A stretch of DNA of 5,968 nucleotides from Gammaproteobacteria bacterium (GCA_029882235.1 JAOULB010000147.1:1-5968), one strand, 5' to 3'. Numbered from the stretch's first letter, positions 1 to 5,533 are shown. Notes: generated by a model from the letters alone, not told the origin. Program-made: numbers and translations.

Positions 1-127
1 TGGTGATAACGTGCAGATGACGGTTTCATTGATTGCACCGATTGCGATGGAAGAAGGCTTACGCTTTGCGATTCGCGAAGGTGGACGAACTGTTGGCGCC
101 GGTGTGGTTGCCAAGATTATTGAGTAA
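1..127 (+). CDS. tuf: Elongation factor Tu, C-terminal fragment (5' end outside window)
   Basis: EF-Tu is the cytoplasmic GTPase that carries aminoacyl-tRNA to the ribosomal A site. Only the last 41 residues are present, read from base 2 and ending at TAA 125-127. They belong to domain III and contain the family hallmark GLRFAIREGGRTVGAGVVAK followed by IIE. The alanine in FAIREGG corresponds to E. coli Ala375, where substitutions give kirromycin resistance; it is the wild-type residue here. The gene ends 5 bases before rpsJ, so tuf and the S10 cluster are very probably co-transcribed, an arrangement found in many bacteria but not in E. coli. The truncation is the window edge, not a mutation. 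Many gammaproteobacteria carry two tuf copies, and this would be the one at the end of the str cluster; fusA upstream cannot be seen. Confidence 0.97.
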   Translation, partial: GDNVQMTVSLIAPIAMEEGLRFAIREGGRTVGAGVVAKIIE

Positions 128-132
128 TTAAA

Positions 133-447
133 ATGGCTAAAAATCAGAACATTCGTATTCGTCTCAAGGCTTTTGATTATCGTTTGATCGATCAGTCAGC
201 TAAAGAGATTGTTGAGACTGCAAAGCGTACAGGTGCGCAGGTCAAGGGGCCTATCCCGCTGCCAACCAAGATGGAGCGCTATACAATCCTGATTTCGCCA
301 CACGTTAATAAAGACGCGCGCGATCAGTATGAGTTACGCACTCACAAGCGTCTGATGGATATTGTTAATCCAACAGATAAAACAGTTGATGCATTAATGA
401 AACTGGATCTCGCCGCAGGCGTGGATGTTCAGATTAAGTTGCAATAG
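133..447 (+). CDS. rpsJ: 30S ribosomal protein S10 (NusE)
   Basis: S10 is a 30S head protein that also acts as NusE, pairing with NusB in transcription antitermination. The 104-residue product matches the usual 102-104 length. Recognisable stretches are IRIRLKAFDYRLID (residues 7-20), GAQVKGPIPLPT (34-45), the SPHVNKDARDQYELRTHKR segment (55-73) belonging to the long ribosome-penetrating loop, and LDLAAGVDVQIKL at the C-terminus. The ATG start lies 5 bases after the tuf stop. Only a weak Shine-Dalgarno (TGAG at 121-124, overlapping the end of tuf) precedes it, so translation is probably coupled to ribosomes finishing tuf. In E. coli rpsJ is preceded by a long regulatory leader; none can fit here. 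The N-terminus MAKNQN is about one residue longer than in many relatives. Confidence 0.97.
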   Translation: MAKNQNIRIRLKAFDYRLIDQSAKEIVETAKRTGAQVKGPIPLPTKMERYTILISPHVNKDARDQYELRTHKRLMDIVNPTDKTVDALMKLDLAAGVDVQIKLQ

Positions 448-458
448 ATAAAGAGAGT

Positions 459-483
459 AGAGCTAGATACTAGTTAATGCTCT
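459..483 (+). promoter_or_regulatory. Possible small mRNA hairpin in the rpsJ-rplC spacer
   Basis: AGAGC at 459-463 can pair with GCTCT at 479-483. The stem can be extended on its loop side by TAG 464-466 with CTA 470-472, leaving a 3-base loop (467-469) and a 6-base bulge (473-478). The stem ends three bases before the rplC Shine-Dalgarno GGAG (486-489), so it could modulate rplC initiation or be an RNA-processing site. It is short, AU-containing and has no U tract, so it is not a terminator. The pairing is seen directly; any function is inferred. Confidence 0.3.
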
Positions 484-485
484 GT

Positions 486-489
486 GGAG
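486..489 (+). promoter_or_regulatory. Shine-Dalgarno that sets the rplC start
   Basis: GGAG lies 6 bases before ATG 496 and 3 bases before ATG 493. The in-frame GTG at 484 overlaps this motif and so cannot be the start it serves. The spacing favours 496, which also gives the expected MAIGLVGKKVGMTR N-terminus. Confidence 0.7.
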
Positions 490-495
490 AAAATG

Positions 496-1137
496 ATGGC
501 AATCGGTTTGGTAGGTAAAAAAGTAGGCATGACTCGCGTCTTCACTGACGAAGGTGCCTCATTGCCGGTTACTGTGATTCAGGCTGAGCCCAATCGCGTT
601 ACTGTGCTAAAGACTGAAGAGAGTGATGGTTATCGCTCAGTTCAGGTAACAACAGGATCACGTAAGGCAAATCGAATCAGCAAACCTGAGGCAGGTCACT
701 TTGCCAAGGTCGGTGTTGAAGCAGGTCGTGGCCTGTGGGAATTCCGTCTTGACGCTGGTGAAGGCGAAGAACTGGCTGCAGGAAGTGAAATCAAGGTTGA
801 TATTTTTGAGGCCGGACAAAAAATTGATGTTTGTGGTACCAGCATTGGTAAAGGTTTTGCCGGTGGTGTGAAGCGTCACAATTTCCATATGCAAGATGCG
901 ACACATGGTAACTCACTGTCTCATCGTGCTCCGGGTTCAATTGGTCAGAACCAAACGCCAGGCCGCGTTTTCAAAGGTAAGAAAATGGCAGGTCATATGG
1001 GTAATGTGAAAACAACAACACAGAATTTGGAAGTTGTCCGTGTTGACGCTGAACGTAACCTGATACTGGTTAAAGGTGCAGTTCCTGGTGCGAAAGGTGG
1101 TGATGTCATCGTTCGCCCTGCGGTCAAGGCACGCTAA
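496..1137 (+). CDS. rplC: 50S ribosomal protein L3
   Basis: L3 binds 23S rRNA early in 50S assembly and sends a loop towards the peptidyl transferase centre. The product is 213 residues, against 209 in E. coli. Clear family blocks are GLVGKKVGMTRVF (residues 4-16), KPEAGHFAKVGVEAGRGLWEF (63-83), GTSIGKGFAGGVKRHNF (114-130), DATHGNSLSHRAPGSIGQNQTPG (134-156) and VRVDAERNLILVKGAVPGAKGGD (181-203). Gln153 corresponds to E. coli Gln150, the residue methylated by PrmB. Two ATG codons stand in tandem (493 and 496) and an in-frame GTG lies at 484; I chose 496 from the Shine-Dalgarno spacing and homology. It follows rpsJ after the longest spacer in the window (48 bases) and stops 11 bases before rplD. 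Confidence 0.97.
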   Translation: MAIGLVGKKVGMTRVFTDEGASLPVTVIQAEPNRVTVLKTEESDGYRSVQVTTGSRKANRISKPEAGHFAKVGVEAGRGLWEFRLDAGEGEELAAGSEIKVDIFEAGQKIDVCGTSIGKGFAGGVKRHNFHMQDATHGNSLSHRAPGSIGQNQTPGRVFKGKKMAGHMGNVKTTTQNLEVVRVDAERNLILVKGAVPGAKGGDVIVRPAVKAR

Positions 1138-1141
1138 GAGG
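1138..1141 (+). promoter_or_regulatory. Shine-Dalgarno that sets the rplD start
   Basis: GAGG follows directly on the rplC stop codon and stands 7 bases before ATG 1149. An in-frame GTG at 1146 is only 4 bases away. The spacing and the family N-terminus MEL both favour the ATG. Confidence 0.65.
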
Positions 1142-1148
1142 TTGAGTG

Positions 1149-1769
1149 ATGGAATTAAAGTTAACAACAGCGACAGGTAAAGAGTCAAAGAAAGGCGTTG
1201 AAGTCGCTGATCTGGCTTTCGGTGCGGAATTTAATGAAGGTCTAGTACATCAGGTCGTGACTGCCTATATGGCGGGTGGCCGTGCTGGAACTCGTGCTCA
1301 GAAAAATCGCGCTGCAGTACGCGGTGGTGGTGCAAAACCATGGCGACAAAAGGGTACAGGACGCGCTCGTTCTGGTACAATCCGCAGCCCGCTATGGCGG
1401 ACAGGTGGTGTGACCTTCGCAGCCAAGCCCCAGAACTGGGAGCAGAAGATTAATCGCAAGATGTATCGTGCTGCGATGCGCTCGATTATGTCAGAGCTGG
1501 TTCGTCAGGATCGCCTGATTGTGCTGGACGACTTTAACGTTGATCAGCCAAAGACAAAATTATTGTCAGAGCAGCTAAAGACATTAGGTCTGGATAGCGT
1601 GCTTATTCTGACTGAGAAGCTGGAAGAGAATTTACTGCTCGCTGCCCGCAATATGCATAAGGTGGGATTGAGTGAAGCAGGTGCAGTTGACCCGGTTAAC
1701 CTTGTTCGATTTGAAAAGGTTTTGGTAACTGTTCCTGCAATTAAGAAGCTTGAGGAGGCTTTGGCATGA
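1149..1769 (+). CDS. rplD: 50S ribosomal protein L4
   Basis: L4 binds 23S rRNA domain I, and its extended loop lines the peptide exit tunnel. In E. coli it also represses its own operon. The product is 206 residues (E. coli 201). The globular part begins with MELKLTTATGK, and FNEGLVHQVVTAY (residues 29-41) precedes the basic loop (about 42-95) that contains AQKNRAAVRGGGAKPWRQKG, GRARSG and SPLWRTGGVTF. Lys68 corresponds to E. coli Lys63, a macrolide-resistance position, and is wild type. LVRQDRLIVLDDF and LAARNMHKVGL mark the C-terminal half. The stop overlaps the rplW start as ATGA, which implies translational coupling. The S10-leader target used by E. coli L4 is not found upstream of rpsJ, so autoregulation by that route looks absent. 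Confidence 0.97.
   Translation: MELKLTTATGKESKKGVEVADLAFGAEFNEGLVHQVVTAYMAGGRAGTRAQKNRAAVRGGGAKPWRQKGTGRARSGTIRSPLWRTGGVTFAAKPQNWEQKINRKMYRAAMRSIMSELVRQDRLIVLDDFNVDQPKTKLLSEQLKTLGLDSVLILTEKLEENLLLAARNMHKVGLSEAGAVDPVNLVRFEKVLVTVPAIKKLEEALA
1753..1758 (+). promoter_or_regulatory. Perfect Shine-Dalgarno for rplW inside rplD
   Basis: AGGAGG is the full anti-16S complement and sits 7 bases before the rplW ATG at 1766. It lies within the codons for the last residues of L4 (EEA). It is the strongest ribosome binding site seen in the window, so rplW need not rely only on coupling to rplD. Confidence 0.8.
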
Positions 1770-2062
1770 AATCAGAGCGATTGATGAAAGTCCTGCTGGG
1801 TCCTCATGTTTCTGAAAAGGCAACAGTAGTTGCTGATCAGGGTAACCAGATCGTATTTAAAGTTGCACCAGATGCAACGAAGCCTGAAATCAAAAGCGCA
1901 GTTGAAATGCTGTTTGATGTGAAGGTCAAAGCTGTCCAGGTGACTAACGTACAAGGCAAGACCAAGCGTAGCCGTTCTACGATGGGTAAGCGCAAAAACT
2001 GGCGTAAAGCTTATGTACGTTTAGAAGATGGGCAGGATATTAATTTTATTGGTGCAGAGTAA
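1766..2062 (+). CDS. rplW: 50S ribosomal protein L23
   Basis: L23 sits at the mouth of the peptide exit tunnel and is the docking site for trigger factor and the signal recognition particle. The product is 98 residues (E. coli 100). The N-terminal block ERLMKVLLGPHVSEKAT (residues 4-20) is present; Glu17 corresponds to E. coli Glu18, the trigger-factor contact. DATKPEIKSAVEMLFDVKVKAV (36-57) forms the conserved helix-strand region, and GKRKNWRKAYVRL (74-86) carries the family signature. The start overlaps the rplD stop by four bases, with a perfect Shine-Dalgarno upstream. Twenty bases separate it from rplB. Confidence 0.97.
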   Translation: MKSERLMKVLLGPHVSEKATVVADQGNQIVFKVAPDATKPEIKSAVEMLFDVKVKAVQVTNVQGKTKRSRSTMGKRKNWRKAYVRLEDGQDINFIGAE

Positions 2063-2082
2063 GAGTCTGACGGTACAGAATA

Positions 2083-2910
2083 ATGGCATTAGTTAAAGCA
2101 AAACCTACATCACCAGGACGTCGCTTCGTCGTTCGTCCAAGCACAGATGGCTTGCATAAAGGCAAGCCACATGCTGCTCTGGTCGAAAAGAAGTCAAAGT
2201 CTGGTGGTCGTAACAATCAGGGTCGTATTACGACACGTCATATTGGTGGTGGGCATAAACAACACTACCGTGTGGTTGATTTTAAGCGTAATAAAGATGA
2301 AATCCCTGCGAAGGTAGAGCGTATTGAATACGATCCAAACCGCAGCGCCAATATTGCATTGATGCTTTATGCGGATGGTGAACGTCGCTACATTATTTCA
2401 CCAAAAGGCTTGAAGCTAGGTGAAGAGTTGCTGTCGGGTAAATATGCTCCAATTAAACCAGGTAACACGCTGCCATTACGTAATGTCCCAGTTGGTTCGC
2501 AGGTTCATTGTATTGAAATGCGTCCTGGCAAAGGTGCACAGATTGCACGTAGTGCGGGTACATCTGCGCAGTTGGTTGCTCGCGAAGGTATCTACGCATC
2601 ATTGAGACTTCGTTCTGGTGAAATGCGTAAAGTGCATGTTGATTGTCGTGCCACTATTGGTGAAGTTGGAAACAGTGAACATAACCTGCGCAAGCTAGGT
2701 AAAGCTGGTGCAACACGCTGGCGTGGTGTTCGTCCAACTGTTCGCGGTGTGGCCATGAACCCGGTTGATCACCCGCATGGTGGTGGTGAAGGTCGTACCT
2801 CAGGTGGTCGTCATCCTGTTACTCCATGGGGTGTGCCAACCAAAGGTTACAAAACCCGTAAGAACAAACGTACTGATAAACTGATTGTACGTCGTCGTAA
2901 CAAGAAATAA
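2083..2910 (+). CDS. rplB: 50S ribosomal protein L2
   Basis: L2 is a primary 23S rRNA-binding protein needed for subunit association and peptidyl transferase activity. The product is 275 residues (E. coli 273). Family blocks include KPTSPGRRF (residues 7-15), GRNNQGRITTRHIGGGHKQ (42-60), EYDPNRSANIALMLY (82-96), NTLPLRNVPVGS (128-139) and RWRGVRPTVRGVAMNPVDHPHGGGEGR (212-238). His230 (229 without the initiator Met) corresponds to the conserved His229 implicated in peptidyl transferase activity. The tail is strongly basic (KTRKNKRTDK then VRRRNKK). No good Shine-Dalgarno precedes the ATG: the nearest purine run, AAGAG at 2061-2065, is 17 bases away. Initiation may depend on coupling with rplW or on the A/T-rich start of the gene. 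Confidence 0.98.
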   Translation: MALVKAKPTSPGRRFVVRPSTDGLHKGKPHAALVEKKSKSGGRNNQGRITTRHIGGGHKQHYRVVDFKRNKDEIPAKVERIEYDPNRSANIALMLYADGERRYIISPKGLKLGEELLSGKYAPIKPGNTLPLRNVPVGSQVHCIEMRPGKGAQIARSAGTSAQLVAREGIYASLRLRSGEMRKVHVDCRATIGEVGNSEHNLRKLGKAGATRWRGVRPTVRGVAMNPVDHPHGGGEGRTSGGRHPVTPWGVPTKGYKTRKNKRTDKLIVRRRNKK

Positions 2911-2933
2911 GTAGATTATAGAGAGTATTAATC

Positions 2934-3206
2934 GTGCCACGTTCAATTCGAAAAGGTCCATTTATTGACTTGCATCTTATAAAGAAGGTGCAGGACGCAC
3001 AGGAAAACCGGAGCAAAAAACCGATTAAGACCTGGTCACGTCGCTCCATGATTATTCCAGATATGATTGGTCTGACAATTGCCGTACATAACGGCCGTCA
3101 GCATGTGCCCGTACTGGTTTCTGAAAACATGATTGGTCATAAGCTTGGTGAGTTTGCGCCAACGCGAACTTATAGAGGCCATGTGGCTGATAAAAAGGCC
3201 AAGTAA
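2934..3206 (+). CDS. rpsS: 30S ribosomal protein S19 (GTG start)
   Basis: S19 binds the 3' major domain of 16S rRNA in the 30S head, pairs with S13 and contacts the A-site finger bridge. The product is 90 residues, two fewer than in E. coli. It begins MPRSIRKGPFIDLHLIKKV and carries the signature IAVHNGRQHVPV (residues 49-60) with GHKLGEFAPTRTYRGH (68-83). The start codon is GTG at 2934, preceded by GAGAG (2921-2925) at 8 bases. It is the only clear non-ATG start in the window, and homology fixes it because the conserved PRS follows directly. The gene lies 23 bases after rplB. Confidence 0.97.
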   Translation: MPRSIRKGPFIDLHLIKKVQDAQENRSKKPIKTWSRRSMIIPDMIGLTIAVHNGRQHVPVLVSENMIGHKLGEFAPTRTYRGHVADKKAK

Positions 3207-3210
3207 AAGG
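3207..3210 (+). promoter_or_regulatory. Shine-Dalgarno that sets the rplV start
   Basis: AAGG directly follows the rpsS stop and lies 8 bases before ATG 3219. The in-frame TTG at 3213 is only 2 bases away, too close to be served by this motif. Confidence 0.65.
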
Positions 3211-3218
3211 TATTGAAG

Positions 3219-3551
3219 ATGGAAGTTGCAGCTAAATTAAAACATGCACGTATTTCTCCGCAGAAATGTCGGTTGGTAGCTGATCAGGTTCGTGGTCTGC
3301 CTGTTGAACGTGCATTAGAGATTCTGAGCTTTAGCCCGAAAAAGGCAGCCGGACTTGTGAAAAAGGTTCTCGAGTCAGCGATCGCCAATGCTGAGCATAA
3401 CGAAGGCGCTGATATAGATGAATTGAAAGTAAAAACAATCTTTATCGATCAGGGGCCAACCATGCGTAGGTGGCGTGCTCGAGCAAAAGGTCGAGTTAAT
3501 CATATTATTAAACGAACCAGTCACATTACTGTGATGGTTGGCGAAAAGTAG
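3219..3551 (+). CDS. rplV: 50S ribosomal protein L22
   Basis: L22 contacts all six 23S rRNA domains, and its beta-hairpin lines the exit tunnel at the constriction beside L4. The product is 110 residues from ATG 3219, exactly the E. coli length; an upstream in-frame TTG (3213) is rejected. Conserved blocks are HARISPQKCRLVADQVRG (residues 9-26), KKAAGLVKKVLESAIANAEHN (41-61) and KRTSHITVMV (98-107). The hairpin tip reads MRRWRARAKGR (82-92) where E. coli has MKRIMPRAKGR. The MRR triplet aligns with the MKR whose deletion gives erythromycin resistance, so the loop is intact. It lies 12 bases after rpsS and 12 before rpsC. Confidence 0.97.
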   Translation: MEVAAKLKHARISPQKCRLVADQVRGLPVERALEILSFSPKKAAGLVKKVLESAIANAEHNEGADIDELKVKTIFIDQGPTMRRWRARAKGRVNHIIKRTSHITVMVGEK

Positions 3552-3563
3552 AGAGAAGCGAGT

Positions 3564-4241
3564 ATGGGTCAGAAAGTACATCCAATAGGTATTCGTCTCG
3601 GTATTGTTAAAGACTATACATCGAAGTGGTATGCAGAGAGTCGTGACTATGCGAATTTTCTCAATGACGATTTAAAAGTTCGTGCATTCCTGAAGAAGAA
3701 ACTGTCTCAGGCTTCAGTAAGTCGTATACAGATTGAGCGAACTGCAGGTAGTGCCAATATCACTGTTTATACCGCGCGCCCTGGTTTGGTGATTGGTAAA
3801 AAAGGTGAAGACATTGAGCGTCTGCGTCATGAAGTGACTGCAATGATGGCTCTACCTAAGGTGCACATTAATATTGAAGAAATTCGTAAGCCCGAGCTGG
3901 ATGCGCAGTTGGTTGCTGAAGGAATTGCGCAACAACTTGAACGCCGTATTATGTTCCGTCGCGCAATGAAGCGCGCAGTGGGTAACACAATGCGTTTGGG
4001 TGCTCAAGGAATTAAGGTTAATGTTTCAGGCCGTTTGAATGGTGCTGAAATCGCACGTGCAGAGTGGTATCGCGAAGGCCGTGTACCATTGCACACGCTA
4101 CGTGCCGATATTGATTATGGTTTTGCTGAAGCGTCAACTACCTACGGCATCATTGGTGTAAAAGTTTGGATCTTCAAGGGCGAAATTATTGGCGTTCAGG
4201 AAGAGGAAGAAGCAGCTCCAGCGAAAAAGGCTGCGGGTTAA
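3564..4241 (+). CDS. rpsC: 30S ribosomal protein S3
   Basis: S3 sits at the mRNA entry tunnel of the 30S subunit and takes part in the mRNA-unwinding activity of the ribosome. The product is 225 residues (E. coli 233). MGQKVHPIGIRLGIVKDY opens it. A type II KH domain follows, with its GKKG loop at residues 78-81 inside ARPGLVIGKKGEDIE. RRIMFRRAMKRAV (127-139) holds Arg132, Arg133 and Lys136, which correspond to the E. coli helicase residues Arg131, Arg132 and Lys135. The C-terminal domain contains GRVPLHTLRADIDYG and YGIIGVKVWIFKGEI. The tail differs from E. coli: a run of four glutamates (213-216) and then APAKKAAG, shorter and less basic. Such tails vary widely in the family. A purine-rich GAGAGAAG (3551-3558) is the likely ribosome binding site. 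Confidence 0.97.
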   Translation: MGQKVHPIGIRLGIVKDYTSKWYAESRDYANFLNDDLKVRAFLKKKLSQASVSRIQIERTAGSANITVYTARPGLVIGKKGEDIERLRHEVTAMMALPKVHINIEEIRKPELDAQLVAEGIAQQLERRIMFRRAMKRAVGNTMRLGAQGIKVNVSGRLNGAEIARAEWYREGRVPLHTLRADIDYGFAEASTTYGIIGVKVWIFKGEIIGVQEEEEAAPAKKAAG

Positions 4242-4255
4242 GAGGATTGTAAGAG

Positions 4256-4669
4256 ATGTTACAACCAAAACGTACAAAATTTAGAAAACAGCATAAAGGT
4301 CGTAATCGCGGTCTGGCTGTTCGTGGTGGCAAGGTCAGCTTTGGTGAGTATGGGCTGAAATCAACAGGCCGTGGTCGTATTACTGCGCGTCAGATTGAAG
4401 CGGCTCGTCGTGCCATGACACGTCATATTAAACGTGGCGGCAAAATCTGGATTCGTATTTTTCCAGACAAGCCAATTACTCAGAAGCCTCTCGAAGTGCG
4501 TCAGGGTAAAGGTAAGGGTAATGTTGAATACTGGGTTGCTCAGATTCAACCAGGCCGCATGCTTTATGAAATGGAAGGTGTGACTGAAGAGATTGCACGT
4601 GAAGCGTTTCGACTGGCTGCAGCCAAGCTGCCAATTTCAACAACCTTTGTAACTCGGACGGTGTTGTAA
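4256..4669 (+). CDS. rplP: 50S ribosomal protein L16
   Basis: L16 is a late-assembling 50S protein near the A-site tRNA elbow that helps organise the peptidyl transferase region. The product is 137 residues, one more than in E. coli because of a one-residue insertion near residue 22. Family blocks are MLQPKRTKFRKQHKGRNRG (1-19), GRGRITARQIEAARRAMTRHI (38-58), WIRIFPDKPITQKPLEVRQGKGKGNVEYWVA (65-95) and AAAKLPISTTFVTRTV (121-136). Arg82 corresponds to E. coli Arg81, the target of the arginine hydroxylase YcfD/RoxA; whether it is modified here cannot be seen. AGAGG at 4241-4245 is the likely ribosome binding site, 10 bases from the ATG. The stop overlaps the rpmC start as TAATG. Confidence 0.97.
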   Translation: MLQPKRTKFRKQHKGRNRGLAVRGGKVSFGEYGLKSTGRGRITARQIEAARRAMTRHIKRGGKIWIRIFPDKPITQKPLEVRQGKGKGNVEYWVAQIQPGRMLYEMEGVTEEIAREAFRLAAAKLPISTTFVTRTVL

Positions 4670-4866
4670 TGAATGCTTCTGAATTAAGAGAAAAAAATGT
4701 TGATGATCTCAACAAAGAATTGCTGGCGCTTTTGCGTGAACAGTTTAATCTGCGCATGCAACAGGGTACTGGACAATTGTCTCGCCCGCACCAGATGAAA
4801 CAGGTTCGCCGCAATATTGCGCGTGTGAAAACTGTCCTGAACGAAAAAGCAGGTAACGCAGAATGA
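4669..4866 (+). CDS. rpmC: 50S ribosomal protein L29
   Basis: L29 is a small two-helix 50S protein next to L23 at the tunnel exit. The product is 65 residues (E. coli 63). ELREKNVDDLNKELLALLREQFNLRMQ (residues 5-31) forms the first long helix, and KQVRRNIARVKTVLNEK (44-60) carries the family signature in the second. The start shares one base with the rplP stop (TAATG) and has no good Shine-Dalgarno (only GGACGG at 4656-4661), so reinitiation by ribosomes leaving rplP is the likely mode. The stop overlaps rpsQ as ATGA. All three of rplP, rpmC and rpsQ are therefore linked by overlaps. Confidence 0.96.
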   Translation: MNASELREKNVDDLNKELLALLREQFNLRMQQGTGQLSRPHQMKQVRRNIARVKTVLNEKAGNAE

Positions 4867-5126
4867 GCGAGCAGAAAAAAGAACGTACGTTGATGGGTAA
4901 GGTTGTCAGCGACAAAATGAACAAAAGTATTACGGTGTTGGTTGAGCGTCGTGTCAAGCATCCGGTCTATGGCAAATATATGCGCCGTTCGACCAAATTG
5001 CATGCGCATGATGAGAACAATGATTGCAGTATGGGTGACACAGTTACTATTAAAGAGTGTCGTCCATTATCCAAGAGTAAATCCTGGATGCTGGTTTCAA
5101 TCGTTGAACGCGCCAATGTGGCATAG
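4863..5126 (+). CDS. rpsQ: 30S ribosomal protein S17
   Basis: S17 is an OB-fold protein that binds the 5' domain of 16S rRNA early in 30S assembly. The product is 87 residues (E. coli 84). GKVVSDKMNKSITVLVER (residues 12-29) and VKHPVYGKYMRRSTKLHAHDENN (31-53) are typical, and the signature GDTVTIKECRPLS lies at 58-70, followed by KSKSW. The start overlaps the rpmC stop as ATGA. In E. coli this gene closes the S10 operon; here only 31 bases separate it from rplN, so transcription probably runs straight on into the spc genes. Confidence 0.97.
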   Translation: MSEQKKERTLMGKVVSDKMNKSITVLVERRVKHPVYGKYMRRSTKLHAHDENNDCSMGDTVTIKECRPLSKSKSWMLVSIVERANVA

Positions 5127-5157
5127 ATTAAGTTATTAAGGATTTGCGGAGTCCGTC

Positions 5158-5526
5158 ATGATTCAGATGCAGACAATGCTAGACGTTGCAGATAATAGCG
5201 GTGCACGTCGGGTTCAGTGTATTAAGGTGCTAGGTGGTTCCAAGCGTCGCTATGCCGGTATAGGTGATGTAATTAAGGTTAGCGTAAAGGAAGCAATTCC
5301 TCGTGGCCGTGTTAAAAAAGGTGATGTTTTCAATGCTGTGGTTGTGCGCACACGTAAAGGCGTACGTCGTACAGATGGTTCATTGATTCGTTTCGATGGT
5401 AATGCAGCGGTATTGTTAAATACGCAGTTGCAACCTATAGGAACTCGTATTTTTGGGCCAGTAACTCGTGAGTTGCGTAGTGAAAACTTCATGAAGATTA
5501 TTTCTTTAGCGCCTGAAGTACTGTAA
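5158..5526 (+). CDS. rplN: 50S ribosomal protein L14
   Basis: L14 binds 23S rRNA near the sarcin-ricin region, forms inter-subunit bridges, and is the docking site of the silencing factor RsfS. The product is 122 residues, one fewer than in E. coli because of a single-residue gap near residues 89-93 (NTQLQPIGT). Conserved blocks are TMLDVADNSGARRV (6-19), CIKVLGG (21-27), EAIPRGRVKKGDV (45-57), VVVRTRKGVRRTDGSLIRFDGNAAVLLN (61-88) and GTRIFGPVTRELR (95-107). GGAG at 5148-5151 lies 6 bases before the ATG. It is the first gene of the spc operon in E. coli; here no terminator-like hairpin or convincing promoter separates it from rpsQ. Confidence 0.97.
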   Translation: MIQMQTMLDVADNSGARRVQCIKVLGGSKRRYAGIGDVIKVSVKEAIPRGRVKKGDVFNAVVVRTRKGVRRTDGSLIRFDGNAAVLLNTQLQPIGTRIFGPVTRELRSENFMKIISLAPEVL

Positions 5527-5533
5527 GGCGGAG
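5525..5533 (+). promoter_or_regulatory. Extended Shine-Dalgarno for rplX
   Basis: AAGGCGGAG contains two anti-16S-complementary runs (AAGG, GGAG) and begins within the rplN stop codon. GGAG lies 8 bases before the rplX ATG at 5542. An out-of-frame ATG at 5534 touches the motif and opens only a three-codon frame. Confidence 0.65.

Noticed and set aside
93..120. Possible promoter TTGGCG (93-98), 16-base spacer, GATTAT (115-120) at the end of tuf
   Set aside because: Each box matches the sigma-70 consensus at only 4 of 6 positions, and the sequence is fully explained by the highly conserved EF-Tu codons for VGAGVVAKII. It would start transcription only a few bases before rpsJ.
484..495. Upstream GTG start for rplC (adds MEKM)
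   Set aside because: The GTG overlaps the Shine-Dalgarno, and the family N-terminus begins at the ATG at 496.
1146..1148. GTG start for rplD one codon upstream
   Set aside because: The ATG at 1149 has better spacing from GAGG and matches the family start MEL.
3213..3218. TTG start for rplV two codons upstream
   Set aside because: It lies 2 bases from the Shine-Dalgarno, and the ATG at 3219 gives exactly the E. coli protein length.
4476..5009. Long antisense open frame of 177 codons across rplP, rpmC and rpsQ
   Set aside because: It lies wholly opposite three well-conserved genes, has no recognisable domain, and its composition looks like a mirror of constrained codons. The same applies to the antisense frame at 5250-5657.
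5104..5132. Possible spc promoter with TTGAAC (5104-5109) as -35
   Set aside because: At 16-17 base spacing the -10 candidates (GATTAA, ATTAAG) match only 3 of 6 positions; better -10 matches fall at unusable spacing.
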